Part shown: positions 8,344-17,043 of the stretch, one piece after another
How the letters are laid out: every line of letters starts with the position of its first letter
Numbering within the stretch: the stretch's first letter is position 1
Assembly (NCBI RefSeq): GCF_900112335.1
Contig: NZ_FOLG01000006.1
Span: 130,493 to 194,492, forward strand
Origin: Tropicimonas isoalkanivorans
Lineage (GTDB): Bacteria; Pseudomonadota; Alphaproteobacteria; Rhodobacterales; Rhodobacteraceae
Reading direction: 5' to 3'
DNA: 64,000 nt
Program-made: the position numbers and the translations under genes
Notes under the pieces: generated by a model
What the model was told of the DNA's origin: nothing
Database searches by the model: none
What the model saw: the letters and a program-made list of their open reading frames with translations, nothing else

Positions 8344-9246
8344 ATGCGTGGTGTAGGGGGAACAGCGATTATCCTGGCGCTCGTGGTCGTCGGGGCAGGG
8401 TGGTACGCCATCACGCCCCAAACGATCGACCAGGACGCCCTTGACGGGGTGGAACCGGATCTCGCTCGTGGCGAGATGCTGTTCTATGCGGGCGGCTGCG
8501 CTTCGTGTCACGCATCGCCCGGTGCGGAGGGGGAAGAGAAGCTGGTGCTTGCCGGCGGGCTTCGCCTTCCGTCCGATTTCGGCGCGTTCGTTGCGCCCAA
8601 TATTTCGCCCGATCCCGACGCCGGGATCGGGAACTGGTCCGACGCCGACTTTGCTGACGCGCTGCTGAAAGGGACGGGACCGCAGGGACAGCACTATTAC
8701 CCTGCATTCCCCTACGATTCCTACGGCCGGATGTCTGTCGAGGACGCGGCGTCCCTCCGCGCGTTTCTCGCCACGCTGCCACCGGACCCGACGCCAAGCC
8801 TGCCACATGAACTCGGCTTTCCCTTCAGCATCCGGCTCGGCGTGGGCGTATGGAAAATGCTGTTCGCGCGGGACGGTTGGGTGGTCGAAGGCGACCTGAG
8901 CGAACAACAGCAGCACGGCCGGTTCCTTGTTGAAGGGCCGGGACATTGCGGGGAATGCCATACCCCGCGCAATGCGCTCGGCGGGCTCCAGCTCGACGCT
9001 TGGCTGAGCGGTGCACCGAACCCCAGCGGTGAGGGGCGGATACCGGACATTACCCCGGGCGGCCTCGACTGGTCCGAGGCCGACATTGCCGAATACCTCA
9101 AGTCCGGCTTCACCCCCGACTACGACACAGCGGGCGGTGAAATGGCGGACGTGGTCGAGAACATCTCCCATCTTTCTGATGAAGACCGCGCGGCCATTGC
9201 CGCCTACCTGAAGATCGTTCCGCCATCTGCCGCGGTTACGAACTAG
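8344..9246 (+). CDS. membrane-anchored diheme cytochrome c
   Basis: A 300-residue protein with an uncleaved N-terminal membrane helix (residues 6-24) and two class I cytochrome c domains facing the periplasm. The haem motifs are CASCH at residues 52-56 and CGECH near 202-206. The sequence around them (FGAFVAPNISPDPDAGIGNW, HYYPAFPYDSYGRM) is typical of the cytochrome subunits of membrane dehydrogenases such as gluconate or alcohol dehydrogenase. No flavin or PQQ dehydrogenase is adjacent. The only neighbour is cytochrome c', so the partner dehydrogenase is unknown. Confidence 0.9.
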   Translation: MRGVGGTAIILALVVVGAGWYAITPQTIDQDALDGVEPDLARGEMLFYAGGCASCHASPGAEGEEKLVLAGGLRLPSDFGAFVAPNISPDPDAGIGNWSDADFADALLKGTGPQGQHYYPAFPYDSYGRMSVEDAASLRAFLATLPPDPTPSLPHELGFPFSIRLGVGVWKMLFARDGWVVEGDLSEQQQHGRFLVEGPGHCGECHTPRNALGGLQLDAWLSGAPNPSGEGRIPDITPGGLDWSEADIAEYLKSGFTPDYDTAGGEMADVVENISHLSDEDRAAIAAYLKIVPPSAAVTN

Positions 9247-9464
9247 GCAGGGGCGGTATTGCCGTCAGATCCCGCACGCAAATGCGATCTCTGTTACATG
9301 GCTTTTTGGCTGGACTGACTTGACACCGCGTCAATGAGGGACAAGTGCAACCAGCGAAACAGTGCTGCCGTGCGTGCGGCGCCGGTCCGGTCGCGGAACC
9401 AATTGGTCCGCCGGTCTCGGTGCCATGGCCCATGAGACGGCCGATTTAAGGATAATCTTCAGGA

Positions 9465-11498
9465 ATGACCTCTCAAAAACTTACCTTCGACCGCACCGCT
9501 GCGCGCTCGGACACCCTGGGAGCTGAGCCGCTGGAAGGCGGCACCAACTTCGCGATCTACAGCGAACATGCATCGGCTATCGAGCTTTGCCTCTTTGGCC
9601 CCGACGGCGAACCGACTGCCAGCGCCATGTTGCCGGAAATGGAAGGCGGGGTCTGGTACGGCTTCGCACCTGGCGTCTGGGCGGGGCAGCGTTATGGCTA
9701 TCGCGTGCACGGCCCCTACGAGCCGGAGCGCGGCCTTCGGTTCAACCCCTCGAAACTGCTGATCGACCCCTACGCCCGCCAGCTCGACAGCGAGCTCCGC
9801 TGGGACGATGCGGTGTTCGGCTACGACGTGATGACCGGCGACGATCTCACACGGGACGACCGGGACAGTGCGCCGTTCATTCCCAAGGCCGTCGTAACCG
9901 ACACCGTGTTCGACTGGGATGACGACACGGCCTTGCGCCGCCGATGGGCGGACTCCGTGGTGTACGAAGCGCACCTGCGCGGACTGACGATGAAGCATCC
10001 GGACGTGCCGGAAGAGATTCGCGGCACCTTCCCTGCACTGGCCCATCCGGCCGTGCTGGACCACTTGACCCGCCTCGGGATCACCGCTGTGGAACTTCTG
10101 CCGATCCAGGGGTTCGTGCGCGACCGGCACCTGCAGGAGAAGGGCCTGACGAACTACTGGGGCTACAACACGCTCAACTTCTTTGCTCCCCATGCACCCT
10201 ACCTTGCAGGCACGGACCTGCTCGAGATCAAGCGCACGATCAAGGCGCTGCACCGGGCCGGGATCGAGGTGATCCTGGACGTCGTCTATAACCACACCGC
10301 CGAGGGCAGCGAGAAGGGGCCGACGCTGTCGTTCCGCGGGATCGACAACCTCACCTACTACCTGACCGACCCGGCGCACCCGCGCCACTGCTACGACGTG
10401 ACCGGAACCGGCAATACGCTCAATGTCTCCCATCCGGCCGTCCTGCGCATGGTGATGGACAGCCTGCGGTACTGGGTCCAGGTCATGCACGTCGACGGGT
10501 TCAGGTTCGACCTGGCCTCCACCCTGGGCCGCGAGGCCACCGGCTTCGAGCGCGAGGGGTGTTTCTTTGCGGCGATGAAGCAGGACCCGGTTCTGTCCTC
10601 GGTCAAACTTATCGCGGAACCCTGGGACGTCGGCGACGGCGGCTATCAGGTGGGCGGGTTCCCCTGGCCGTTCCGGGAGTGGAACGACAAGTTCCGCGAC
10701 GATGTCCGCGGATTCTGGCGCCGCGATCCGGGGCTGTCCGGGCGCTATGCGGAGCGATTGCTGGGCTCGCCTGTCCAGTTCGGCCATTCGCTTCGCCCCG
10801 CGACGAGTTCCATCAACTTCGTGGCCGCCCACGACGGCTTCACCCTGTGGGACACCGTGGCCTACAACCACAAGCACAACGAGGCCAACGGCGAGGATGG
10901 CCGCGATGGGCACGATCATAACGTGTCCGACAACATGGGCCACGAGGGCGAGACCGACGATGCGGGCGTGCTCGCGGCCCGGACCGCACGAGTCAAGGCG
11001 ATGCTGGCGACGCTGTTCCTGTCGCGGGGGGTGCCGATGCTGCTGTCGGGCGACGAAATGGGCAACAGCCAAGGCGGCAACAACAACGTCTACTGCCAGG
11101 ACAACGAGACGTCGTGGATCGACTGGGAGGCCGCGAACCTCGATCTCGTGGACTGGGTCGCGCAGCTCACTGCGGTTCGCCGCAGTTTCCGGGACCTGAC
11201 CAGCCGCACGTTCGAAGGGATCGGTGGTGCGCAGGGCGATCGAATGGGCGCGGTCAAGTGGTGGCATCCGGACGGGCGGCCGATCGATGACCCCGACTGG
11301 GGCAATCTGCCGTGCTTCGGCATGATCTTGGGTGAAGAGGATCACTGTCTGCTGATGCTTTTCAACGCCGGGGACGGTCGCGAAGTCGTTCTTCCGGACG
11401 GCGACTGGCGGCTGCGGCTGTCCGCCGCGCCGCTCGAACCGGCGGGCGGACGTCTGGACTTCCCTGCACAAAGTGTGGCCGTGTTCGATAATGGATGA
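9465..11498 (+). CDS. glgX: glycogen debranching enzyme GlgX
   Basis: GH13 isoamylase-type enzyme (677 residues) that hydrolyses alpha-1,6 branches of phosphorylase-limited glycogen. The N-terminal CBM48-like domain begins with GAEPLEGGTNFAIYSEHASA. The (beta/alpha)8 barrel carries VDGFRFDLAS with the nucleophilic aspartate, KLIAEPWDVG with the acid glutamate and NFVAAHDGFTLWD with the third carboxylate. The gene opens a three-gene cluster; its stop codon overlaps the treZ start. It therefore supplies linear maltooligosaccharides for TreY and TreZ, the role played by TreX elsewhere. Confidence 0.95.
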   Translation: MTSQKLTFDRTAARSDTLGAEPLEGGTNFAIYSEHASAIELCLFGPDGEPTASAMLPEMEGGVWYGFAPGVWAGQRYGYRVHGPYEPERGLRFNPSKLLIDPYARQLDSELRWDDAVFGYDVMTGDDLTRDDRDSAPFIPKAVVTDTVFDWDDDTALRRRWADSVVYEAHLRGLTMKHPDVPEEIRGTFPALAHPAVLDHLTRLGITAVELLPIQGFVRDRHLQEKGLTNYWGYNTLNFFAPHAPYLAGTDLLEIKRTIKALHRAGIEVILDVVYNHTAEGSEKGPTLSFRGIDNLTYYLTDPAHPRHCYDVTGTGNTLNVSHPAVLRMVMDSLRYWVQVMHVDGFRFDLASTLGREATGFEREGCFFAAMKQDPVLSSVKLIAEPWDVGDGGYQVGGFPWPFREWNDKFRDDVRGFWRRDPGLSGRYAERLLGSPVQFGHSLRPATSSINFVAAHDGFTLWDTVAYNHKHNEANGEDGRDGHDHNVSDNMGHEGETDDAGVLAARTARVKAMLATLFLSRGVPMLLSGDEMGNSQGGNNNVYCQDNETSWIDWEAANLDLVDWVAQLTAVRRSFRDLTSRTFEGIGGAQGDRMGAVKWWHPDGRPIDDPDWGNLPCFGMILGEEDHCLLMLFNAGDGREVVLPDGDWRLRLSAAPLEPAGGRLDFPAQSVAVFDNG

Positions 11499-13230
11499 CG
11501 CGACGACCGACTCAACACCCTCTGATCCATCTCTTTTCTGGGGCGTGCGTCCTGCGGGGGCCGCGTGGTGCGCGCGGCTTTGGGCGCCCGGTGCCTCATC
11601 GGTGGCGATCGAGTTGGCCGGCCGCCGTCAGGACCTTACCCCGGCGGGAGACGGACGGTTCGAGGCAAAGGTGGAAGCGGTCACGGGGAGCGATTACCGC
11701 TTCGTGGTCGACGGCGAACCGCTTGCCGACCCCGCATCCCGCGCGCAACCGGACGGGGTGGCCGGCCCGTCGCGGCTCGTCGACCTGTCCGACTTTGCGT
11801 GGCAGAACGACAGGCCGCGCCGTCCCTGGCATGAGGCCGTGATCTATGAAATGCACGTCGGCACCTTCACGCCCGAGGGCACCTTCGCTGCCGCTGCTGA
11901 CCGGCTCCAGGGCCTGGCGGATCTCGGGATCACAGCTATCCAGTTGATGCCATTGAATCAATTTCCCGGCCAGCATGGCTGGGGATACGATGGGGCGCTT
12001 CCCTTTGCCCCGCACGCCGCCTACGGCACCCCGGAAGACCTTTGCCGACTGATCGACCGAGCCCATGGGCTGGGTCTGATGGTGATGATCGACGTGGTCT
12101 ACAACCATTTCGGTCCCGAGGGCGTCACGCTGCACCAGATCGCGCCGGAATTCTTCGACCATAGCCGCGAAACCCCTTGGGGCGCCGCGATCCGCTATAG
12201 CCAGCCCGCGGTCCGCGATTTCTTTCGTGCGAATGCCCTGATGTGGCTCACCGAATACCGGGCGGACGGCTTCCGCTTCGATGCGGTCCACCAGATTCAG
12301 GACAAGACTCGACCCCACGTCCTTCAGGAAATCTCGGACGCGCTTCACGCGGCTGCCGACGGACCTGTGTATTTGGTGTCCGAGGACGAACGAAACGACC
12401 CGGAACTGCGGGATCTGGGGGTGTTCGATGCGGAGTGGAACGACGACTATCACCACGCTGTCCACTGCGCGCTGACCGGTGAATCCGAAAGCTATTACAA
12501 GACGTTCGCGGTCGATCCTATCGACGACCTGCTGCGCGCCTTCCGCGACGGGCAGGTCGAGCATGGCCAGCCTCGGGAGGGCGAGGAGTCTCGTCGCGGG
12601 AAGCCCGCCGGGCATCTGCCGCCGACGGCCTTCGTCAATCCCAACCAGACGCATGACCAGGTCGGCAATCGTGCCTTGGGCGACCGCCTCATAACCCTTG
12701 CCGGAGAAGAGCCCGCCCGGACCGTCCACGCCATGCTGCTGTGTCTGCCCTTCGTGCCGATGCTCTTCATGGGTGAGGAGCGTGGCGAACGCCATCCGTT
12801 CCAGTTCTTTGCCGATCCCGGCCCGGATCTTCGCCAAGCTTACAGAGACGGCCGCCGCGCCGAGTTCGCCGGTTTCTCCGACCATTGGGGAACCAACGTC
12901 CCGGACCCGGTGGACCCCGCCACATTCGAAGCTTCCAAACTGAGTTGGGCGGACGATGCACGGGCGACGTCGTGGCTCGACCTCACACGCCGATGCCTGG
13001 CGTTTCGCCGCGCCCACGTGGTGCCCCTCGTGGCCTCCGGTTTGGCCGGAGAGACCCGGGTCTGGCGCACCGGACAGCGCTCCGTCGAGGCCGAATGGAC
13101 CTTTGCCGCAGGCCGCCTGCGGCTCGCCGCCAATCTCGGCGGTCTTCCTGAAACTGCCCCCGACTGGCCGGCCGCTCTGGCCGAAGGCGACGTGGCACAT
13201 TCTCCTTTTGCTTTCCGGGTAACGACATGA
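11491..13230 (+). CDS. treZ: malto-oligosyltrehalose trehalohydrolase
   Basis: GH13 enzyme of 579 residues that releases trehalose from maltooligosyl-trehalose. The N-terminal domain (LFWGVRPAGAAWCARLWAPG) precedes a barrel with IQLMPLNQFPGQHGWGYDG, YRADGFRFDAVHQI with the catalytic aspartate, and YLVSEDERNDPE with the catalytic glutamate. The C-terminal side has TAFVNPNQTHDQVGNRALGD. I chose the ATG at 11491, which overlaps the glgX stop codon by three bases. Translational coupling across the cluster is likely. Confidence 0.94.
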   Translation: MDDATTDSTPSDPSLFWGVRPAGAAWCARLWAPGASSVAIELAGRRQDLTPAGDGRFEAKVEAVTGSDYRFVVDGEPLADPASRAQPDGVAGPSRLVDLSDFAWQNDRPRRPWHEAVIYEMHVGTFTPEGTFAAAADRLQGLADLGITAIQLMPLNQFPGQHGWGYDGALPFAPHAAYGTPEDLCRLIDRAHGLGLMVMIDVVYNHFGPEGVTLHQIAPEFFDHSRETPWGAAIRYSQPAVRDFFRANALMWLTEYRADGFRFDAVHQIQDKTRPHVLQEISDALHAAADGPVYLVSEDERNDPELRDLGVFDAEWNDDYHHAVHCALTGESESYYKTFAVDPIDDLLRAFRDGQVEHGQPREGEESRRGKPAGHLPPTAFVNPNQTHDQVGNRALGDRLITLAGEEPARTVHAMLLCLPFVPMLFMGEERGERHPFQFFADPGPDLRQAYRDGRRAEFAGFSDHWGTNVPDPVDPATFEASKLSWADDARATSWLDLTRRCLAFRRAHVVPLVASGLAGETRVWRTGQRSVEAEWTFAAGRLRLAANLGGLPETAPDWPAALAEGDVAHSPFAFRVTT

Positions 13231-15332
13231 ACAGGTTTCCGCACGCGACGTATCGGCTTCAACTGCGCGGGGGCGTCGATTTCGCCGCCGCGGAGGCCTG
13301 GCTTCCCCATCTGGCCGAGATGGGCATATCGCACCTCTACCTCTCGCCGATCTTCACGGCTGCGCCGGGCTCGACCCACGGCTACGACGTGACCGACCCC
13401 GGCGAGATCGATCCGGTGCTCGGCGGGCGGGAGGGCTACTCCCGGCTCGCCGCCGCAGCCCGTGCGAAGGGGATCGGCCTGATCCTCGACATCGTGCCGA
13501 ACCACACGGTCTTCACGCCCGAGAACCCGTGGCTGCGCGACGTGCTCCGCCACGGCATGGGCAGCCGCTATGCCCACCATTTCCACATCGATTGGGAGGC
13601 GGGTCCGCTGGTTCTGCCGTTCCTGGACGGCACCGTGGAGCAGGCAGTGGAACGGGGCGACCTGTCCATCGGGCAGGAGGAATCCGGTCCGGTTCTGAAC
13701 ATTCCTGGCCTGACCGTACCGCTGGCCCCGGGAAGCGAGGCACTGGCGGAGGGGGCGGGCACGCTCCTTGCAGTGCACGATGCTCAGCACTGGCGCCTGA
13801 CGGACTGGCGGTTCGAGCGCGACGGCGTGACCCATCGGCGGTTCTTCAACGTCACATCGCTGATCGGGATGCGCGTGGAACGGCCGGAGGTATTTGACGA
13901 CATGCACGCGCTTCTTTTCGATCTGGTCGAGGCGGGCGAGGTCGCGGGTGTGCGTGTGGACCATGTGGACGGCCTCGCCGACCCCGAGGAGTACCTCGAG
14001 CGTCTCGCCAGCCGGCTGGGCGATGTTCCGGTCTGGGTCGAGAAGATCCTGGTCGGGGAGGAGGAACTGCCGGACTGGCCGGTCGTCGGCACCACGGGCT
14101 ATGAGGCTGCGCGCGCCATCGCCTGTCGCCTGACGGACGAGGCCGGCTGGAAAAAGCTCGTCGCGCTCTGGCAGACGGAAACCGGTCGGGAGGCATCGTT
14201 CCGCGAGGTTCTGGCGGAGGCCAAGGACCAGGTGCTGAGAGAAGAACTGGCCGCAGAACTGCATGAACTTTGCGACTTGGGCGGGACGGTGTTGGAAGCG
14301 GACCCGGAGACGGACGCCGGCGCGGAGGCGGTGCGGGAGGCCGTGTTTGCGCTGCTGATCGCCTTCCCGCGGTACCGCACCTATTTCCGTCCCGGCCGGC
14401 CGGGCAGGGCCGAAGATCTGAAACTCATGGCCGAGGTGGTGGACGCGGCGGCGGATTCCCTGCGCTCCGACAGGGTCGTGCGCGCTTTGGCCGACGCGAT
14501 GCTGCGGGCCGGGACCCCGGACGAGGCGGCCCTGTTGATCCGGTTCCAGCAAGTCACGGGTGCGCTGATGGCCAAGGCGCAGGAGGACACCGCGGGGTTC
14601 CGCTGGGTGCCGTATCTGGCGGCCAACGAGGTCGGTTCAGAACCGGACGACACGTGCTGGAGCGAGGAGCGATTCCGCGATTGGGCCGCCCGGCGCAGTG
14701 CGGGAGGGCTGACGCTGACGTCCTCTCACGACACCAAGCGGGCGGAAGACGCGCGCATGCGGCTCGTTTCGCTTTCCCATCACCCCGATGCCTTCACGGC
14801 GCTCTGGCGGCGTGCCTGGGCGCTGCCCGAGGCGGCGGGGCCGGATCCGAACCACTGCTGGTACATCCTTCAATGCCTCGTCGCGATCTGGCGCCCGGGC
14901 GGCGAGGGGCTGGCGGACCGGCTGGCGGACCACACGCTGAAGGCTCTTCGAGAAGCGAAGGAAGCGACGACCTGGGTGCATCCGGACGAGGAGGTCGAGG
15001 CCGCGGCGACAGAATTTGCCCGGGCGCTGGTGGCCGACTGGATCGAAACGCCGCCGTCGGAACTCGAACCGATCCTGACCACGGCCGCGGAGCTGTCGCT
15101 GAAGCAATTGGAACTGAAGCTGGCCCTGCCAGGCGTGCCGGATTTCTATCAGGGCGCCGAGGGTGCGCTGCTTGACCTGACGGACCCGGACAATCGCCGC
15201 CCGGTGTCACCAGACGATGTGGTCGCCCTGAAGGATGCGCCCGGGTGGGTGGGGGAGAAGTTCCGCCTCACGCGCCAAGGCCTTCAGCGCCGCGGTGCGC
15301 ATCGGGACCGCGTTCCGGAGGCGACGTCCTAG
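13227..15332 (+). CDS. treY: maltooligosyl trehalose synthase
   Basis: GH13 enzyme that isomerises the reducing-end alpha-1,4 bond of maltodextrins to the alpha,alpha-1,1 bond of trehalose. Visible family motifs are ATYRLQL, SHLYLSPIF, GSTHGYDVTDP, LILDIVPNH, the catalytic region AGVRVDHVDGLADP and VEKIL. Further on are SSHDTKRAEDARMRL and LPGVPDFYQGAE. The ATG overlaps the treZ stop codon (ATGA). At 701 residues it is somewhat shorter than many TreY proteins. It ends soon after KFRLTRQGLQRR and so lacks most of the usual C-terminal beta domain. I found no frame nearby that restores it. Confidence 0.92.
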   Translation: MNRFPHATYRLQLRGGVDFAAAEAWLPHLAEMGISHLYLSPIFTAAPGSTHGYDVTDPGEIDPVLGGREGYSRLAAAARAKGIGLILDIVPNHTVFTPENPWLRDVLRHGMGSRYAHHFHIDWEAGPLVLPFLDGTVEQAVERGDLSIGQEESGPVLNIPGLTVPLAPGSEALAEGAGTLLAVHDAQHWRLTDWRFERDGVTHRRFFNVTSLIGMRVERPEVFDDMHALLFDLVEAGEVAGVRVDHVDGLADPEEYLERLASRLGDVPVWVEKILVGEEELPDWPVVGTTGYEAARAIACRLTDEAGWKKLVALWQTETGREASFREVLAEAKDQVLREELAAELHELCDLGGTVLEADPETDAGAEAVREAVFALLIAFPRYRTYFRPGRPGRAEDLKLMAEVVDAAADSLRSDRVVRALADAMLRAGTPDEAALLIRFQQVTGALMAKAQEDTAGFRWVPYLAANEVGSEPDDTCWSEERFRDWAARRSAGGLTLTSSHDTKRAEDARMRLVSLSHHPDAFTALWRRAWALPEAAGPDPNHCWYILQCLVAIWRPGGEGLADRLADHTLKALREAKEATTWVHPDEEVEAAATEFARALVADWIETPPSELEPILTTAAELSLKQLELKLALPGVPDFYQGAEGALLDLTDPDNRRPVSPDDVVALKDAPGWVGEKFRLTRQGLQRRGAHRDRVPEATS

Positions 15333-15527
15333 GAGCGGTCGCCCGGACCAAGCCTTATGCTGCCGCCGATAGTACTGGCCTTGCTGGTTTCACCCCCAAG
15401 AGGGGCGCACCAATCTCTGCGCCCCGGCGGCTTGCGAAGGTGCGAGCAGGGCGGGTAAGACTGGTCTTGTTGCGGGCTCCGGCGCCGCGTTAGCGCGGAT
15501 GCATTTTCGCTCAGGCCAGGGTCCGTC

Positions 15528-16925
15528 ATGCTGTCAGAACACAGGATAGATGCCGCGACCGGCGTGCTGCTCTGGCTGGTGACCGGGATCGTCACTATGG
15601 ATGCCTGGCGCATCCACGTGGCGGTGCCGCTGCTGCCAGTCTTGATGGTCACGCTCACGGTTCTGCTGGCCCTGAGGGTTAGGCGGACGCGGCTGTTGTT
15701 CGTCGCAACGGCTATCCTGTTGAGCATCCTTCTTGTGCTCTTCGTGCCGGACTGGAACGCGGTCCTGCTGAAAGGGGTGCGCTCGGCCGCGTTCATCACT
15801 GCCTTCTTCACCGCGCTCTCCACGTTGCGCAACGTGGCCCAGACGTCGCCCTCGATTTCCGCCGGCGGCACTTTCCTCGCCCTGCAGCCGCCCGGCCGAC
15901 GTTACGCTGCACTGACCCTCGGGGGGGTCATGTTCTCGCTGATGCTGAACTACGGCGCGATCTCGCTGCTGGGGAGTCTTGCCACCGCAAGTGCCGGGGC
16001 CGAAGCGGATGCGGAAATCCGTCGCCACCGCACCCGGCGGATGTTGCTGGCGATCCAGCGCGGCTTCATCGCGTCACTGCCGTGGTCGCCGCTCGCCTTT
16101 GCCATGGCGATTACCAACGCGCTGATCCCCGGCGCCCGCTGGGCGGACTCCGTATGGCCGGGGATGGTGACTGCGGCGATTATCGCCGGGTCCGGTTGGG
16201 CGCTGGACAGTTTGTTCAAACCCAAGCTCAGCGGCCCGGTGCCGCCGGCCCAGCCCGTTGCGGGGTCCTGGAGGTCGCTGTCGCCGCTCCTGCTGCTGCT
16301 CCTTCTGCTCGGGGGGCTGGTCGGTGTCCTGCACGAGGTGACGGGCATCAACGTTCCGGGGATCGTCATGCTGGTGGTTCCCATCCTGTCCCTCGGCTGG
16401 GCGTGGATCCAGCAGGCGGGCGGGGCGGTGGACACGCCGCTCAGCGCGCGCTTGCGGGACTACGTGACGGTTGAACTGCCCCGAAGCCGAGGCGAAATCA
16501 CTTTGCTGATCATGGCGGGCTACATTGGCACGGTTGGGGCCCCGCTGCTGCTCCCTGCGGTGGAGGCGGCGGGTCTCGATCCCACAGGACTGCCTACCTG
16601 GCTGATCCTGGGCGCGTTCGTCTGGCTTATCCCGATTCTGGGCCAGATCGGCATGAACCCGATCCTCGCGGTCACGTTGATTGCCCCGCTCATCCCCGAA
16701 GCGGCGGAACTCGGCGTCACGCCCGCCGCGGTGGTGACATCTATCGTGGCGGGTTGGGCCATCAGCGGGATCTCGTCGCCATTCACTGCAACGACGATGC
16801 TTGTCGGGTCCTTCGCGCACGTCAGTGCGTTGCACGTGGGCGTGCGGTGGAACGGCCTGTTCGTCCTCGTGACCGCCGTGCTGTTGACGGTCTGGGTGCT
16901 CACCTACGCCTTTCTGATCGGCTGA
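15528..16925 (+). CDS. polytopic membrane protein, possible ion or anion transporter
   Basis: A 465-residue, very hydrophobic protein with about 11-12 predicted membrane helices. Two halves each contain a small-residue/asparagine segment that may be a re-entrant loop: LMLNYGAISLLGSLA near residue 145, and GQIGMNPILAVTLIAPLI, then ISGISSPFTATTMLVGS, near residues 375-430. This layout recalls the ion-transporter superfamily (DASS/CitM/ArsB-like), but I cannot assign a family or substrate. It lies alone, 195 bases after treY and facing the PFOR operon. The start at 15528 is chosen because the first helix begins a few residues later. Confidence 0.7.
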   Translation: MLSEHRIDAATGVLLWLVTGIVTMDAWRIHVAVPLLPVLMVTLTVLLALRVRRTRLLFVATAILLSILLVLFVPDWNAVLLKGVRSAAFITAFFTALSTLRNVAQTSPSISAGGTFLALQPPGRRYAALTLGGVMFSLMLNYGAISLLGSLATASAGAEADAEIRRHRTRRMLLAIQRGFIASLPWSPLAFAMAITNALIPGARWADSVWPGMVTAAIIAGSGWALDSLFKPKLSGPVPPAQPVAGSWRSLSPLLLLLLLLGGLVGVLHEVTGINVPGIVMLVVPILSLGWAWIQQAGGAVDTPLSARLRDYVTVELPRSRGEITLLIMAGYIGTVGAPLLLPAVEAAGLDPTGLPTWLILGAFVWLIPILGQIGMNPILAVTLIAPLIPEAAELGVTPAAVVTSIVAGWAISGISSPFTATTMLVGSFAHVSALHVGVRWNGLFVLVTAVLLTVWVLTYAFLIG

Positions 16926-16971
16926 CAGGAGGGACGGCGTGCAGGCAAGCCTGGCGGTCCGCGTATGAGAA

Positions 16972-17000
16972 AGGCGCCGGCACACTTGGTGCCGACGCCT
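16972..17000. terminator. bidirectional terminator-like hairpin between convergent genes
   Basis: AGGCG-C-CGGCAC pairs with GTGCCG-A-CGCCT around a 5-base loop, giving 5 plus 6 base pairs split by one mismatch. It lies between the stop codons of the membrane protein (16925) and the minus-strand oxidoreductase (17044). There is no T-tract, so its terminator activity is inferred from position and stability. Confidence 0.5.
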
Positions 17001-17043
17001 CCGCCTCCTCCAACGCGCCGGCCAGCGGCCGGGCGGGGTCTCA

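Noticed and set aside
13227-15530. Frameshift at the 3' end of treY
   Set aside because: Other frames after 15230 do not encode the missing TreY C-terminal domain, so the short end appears genuine.
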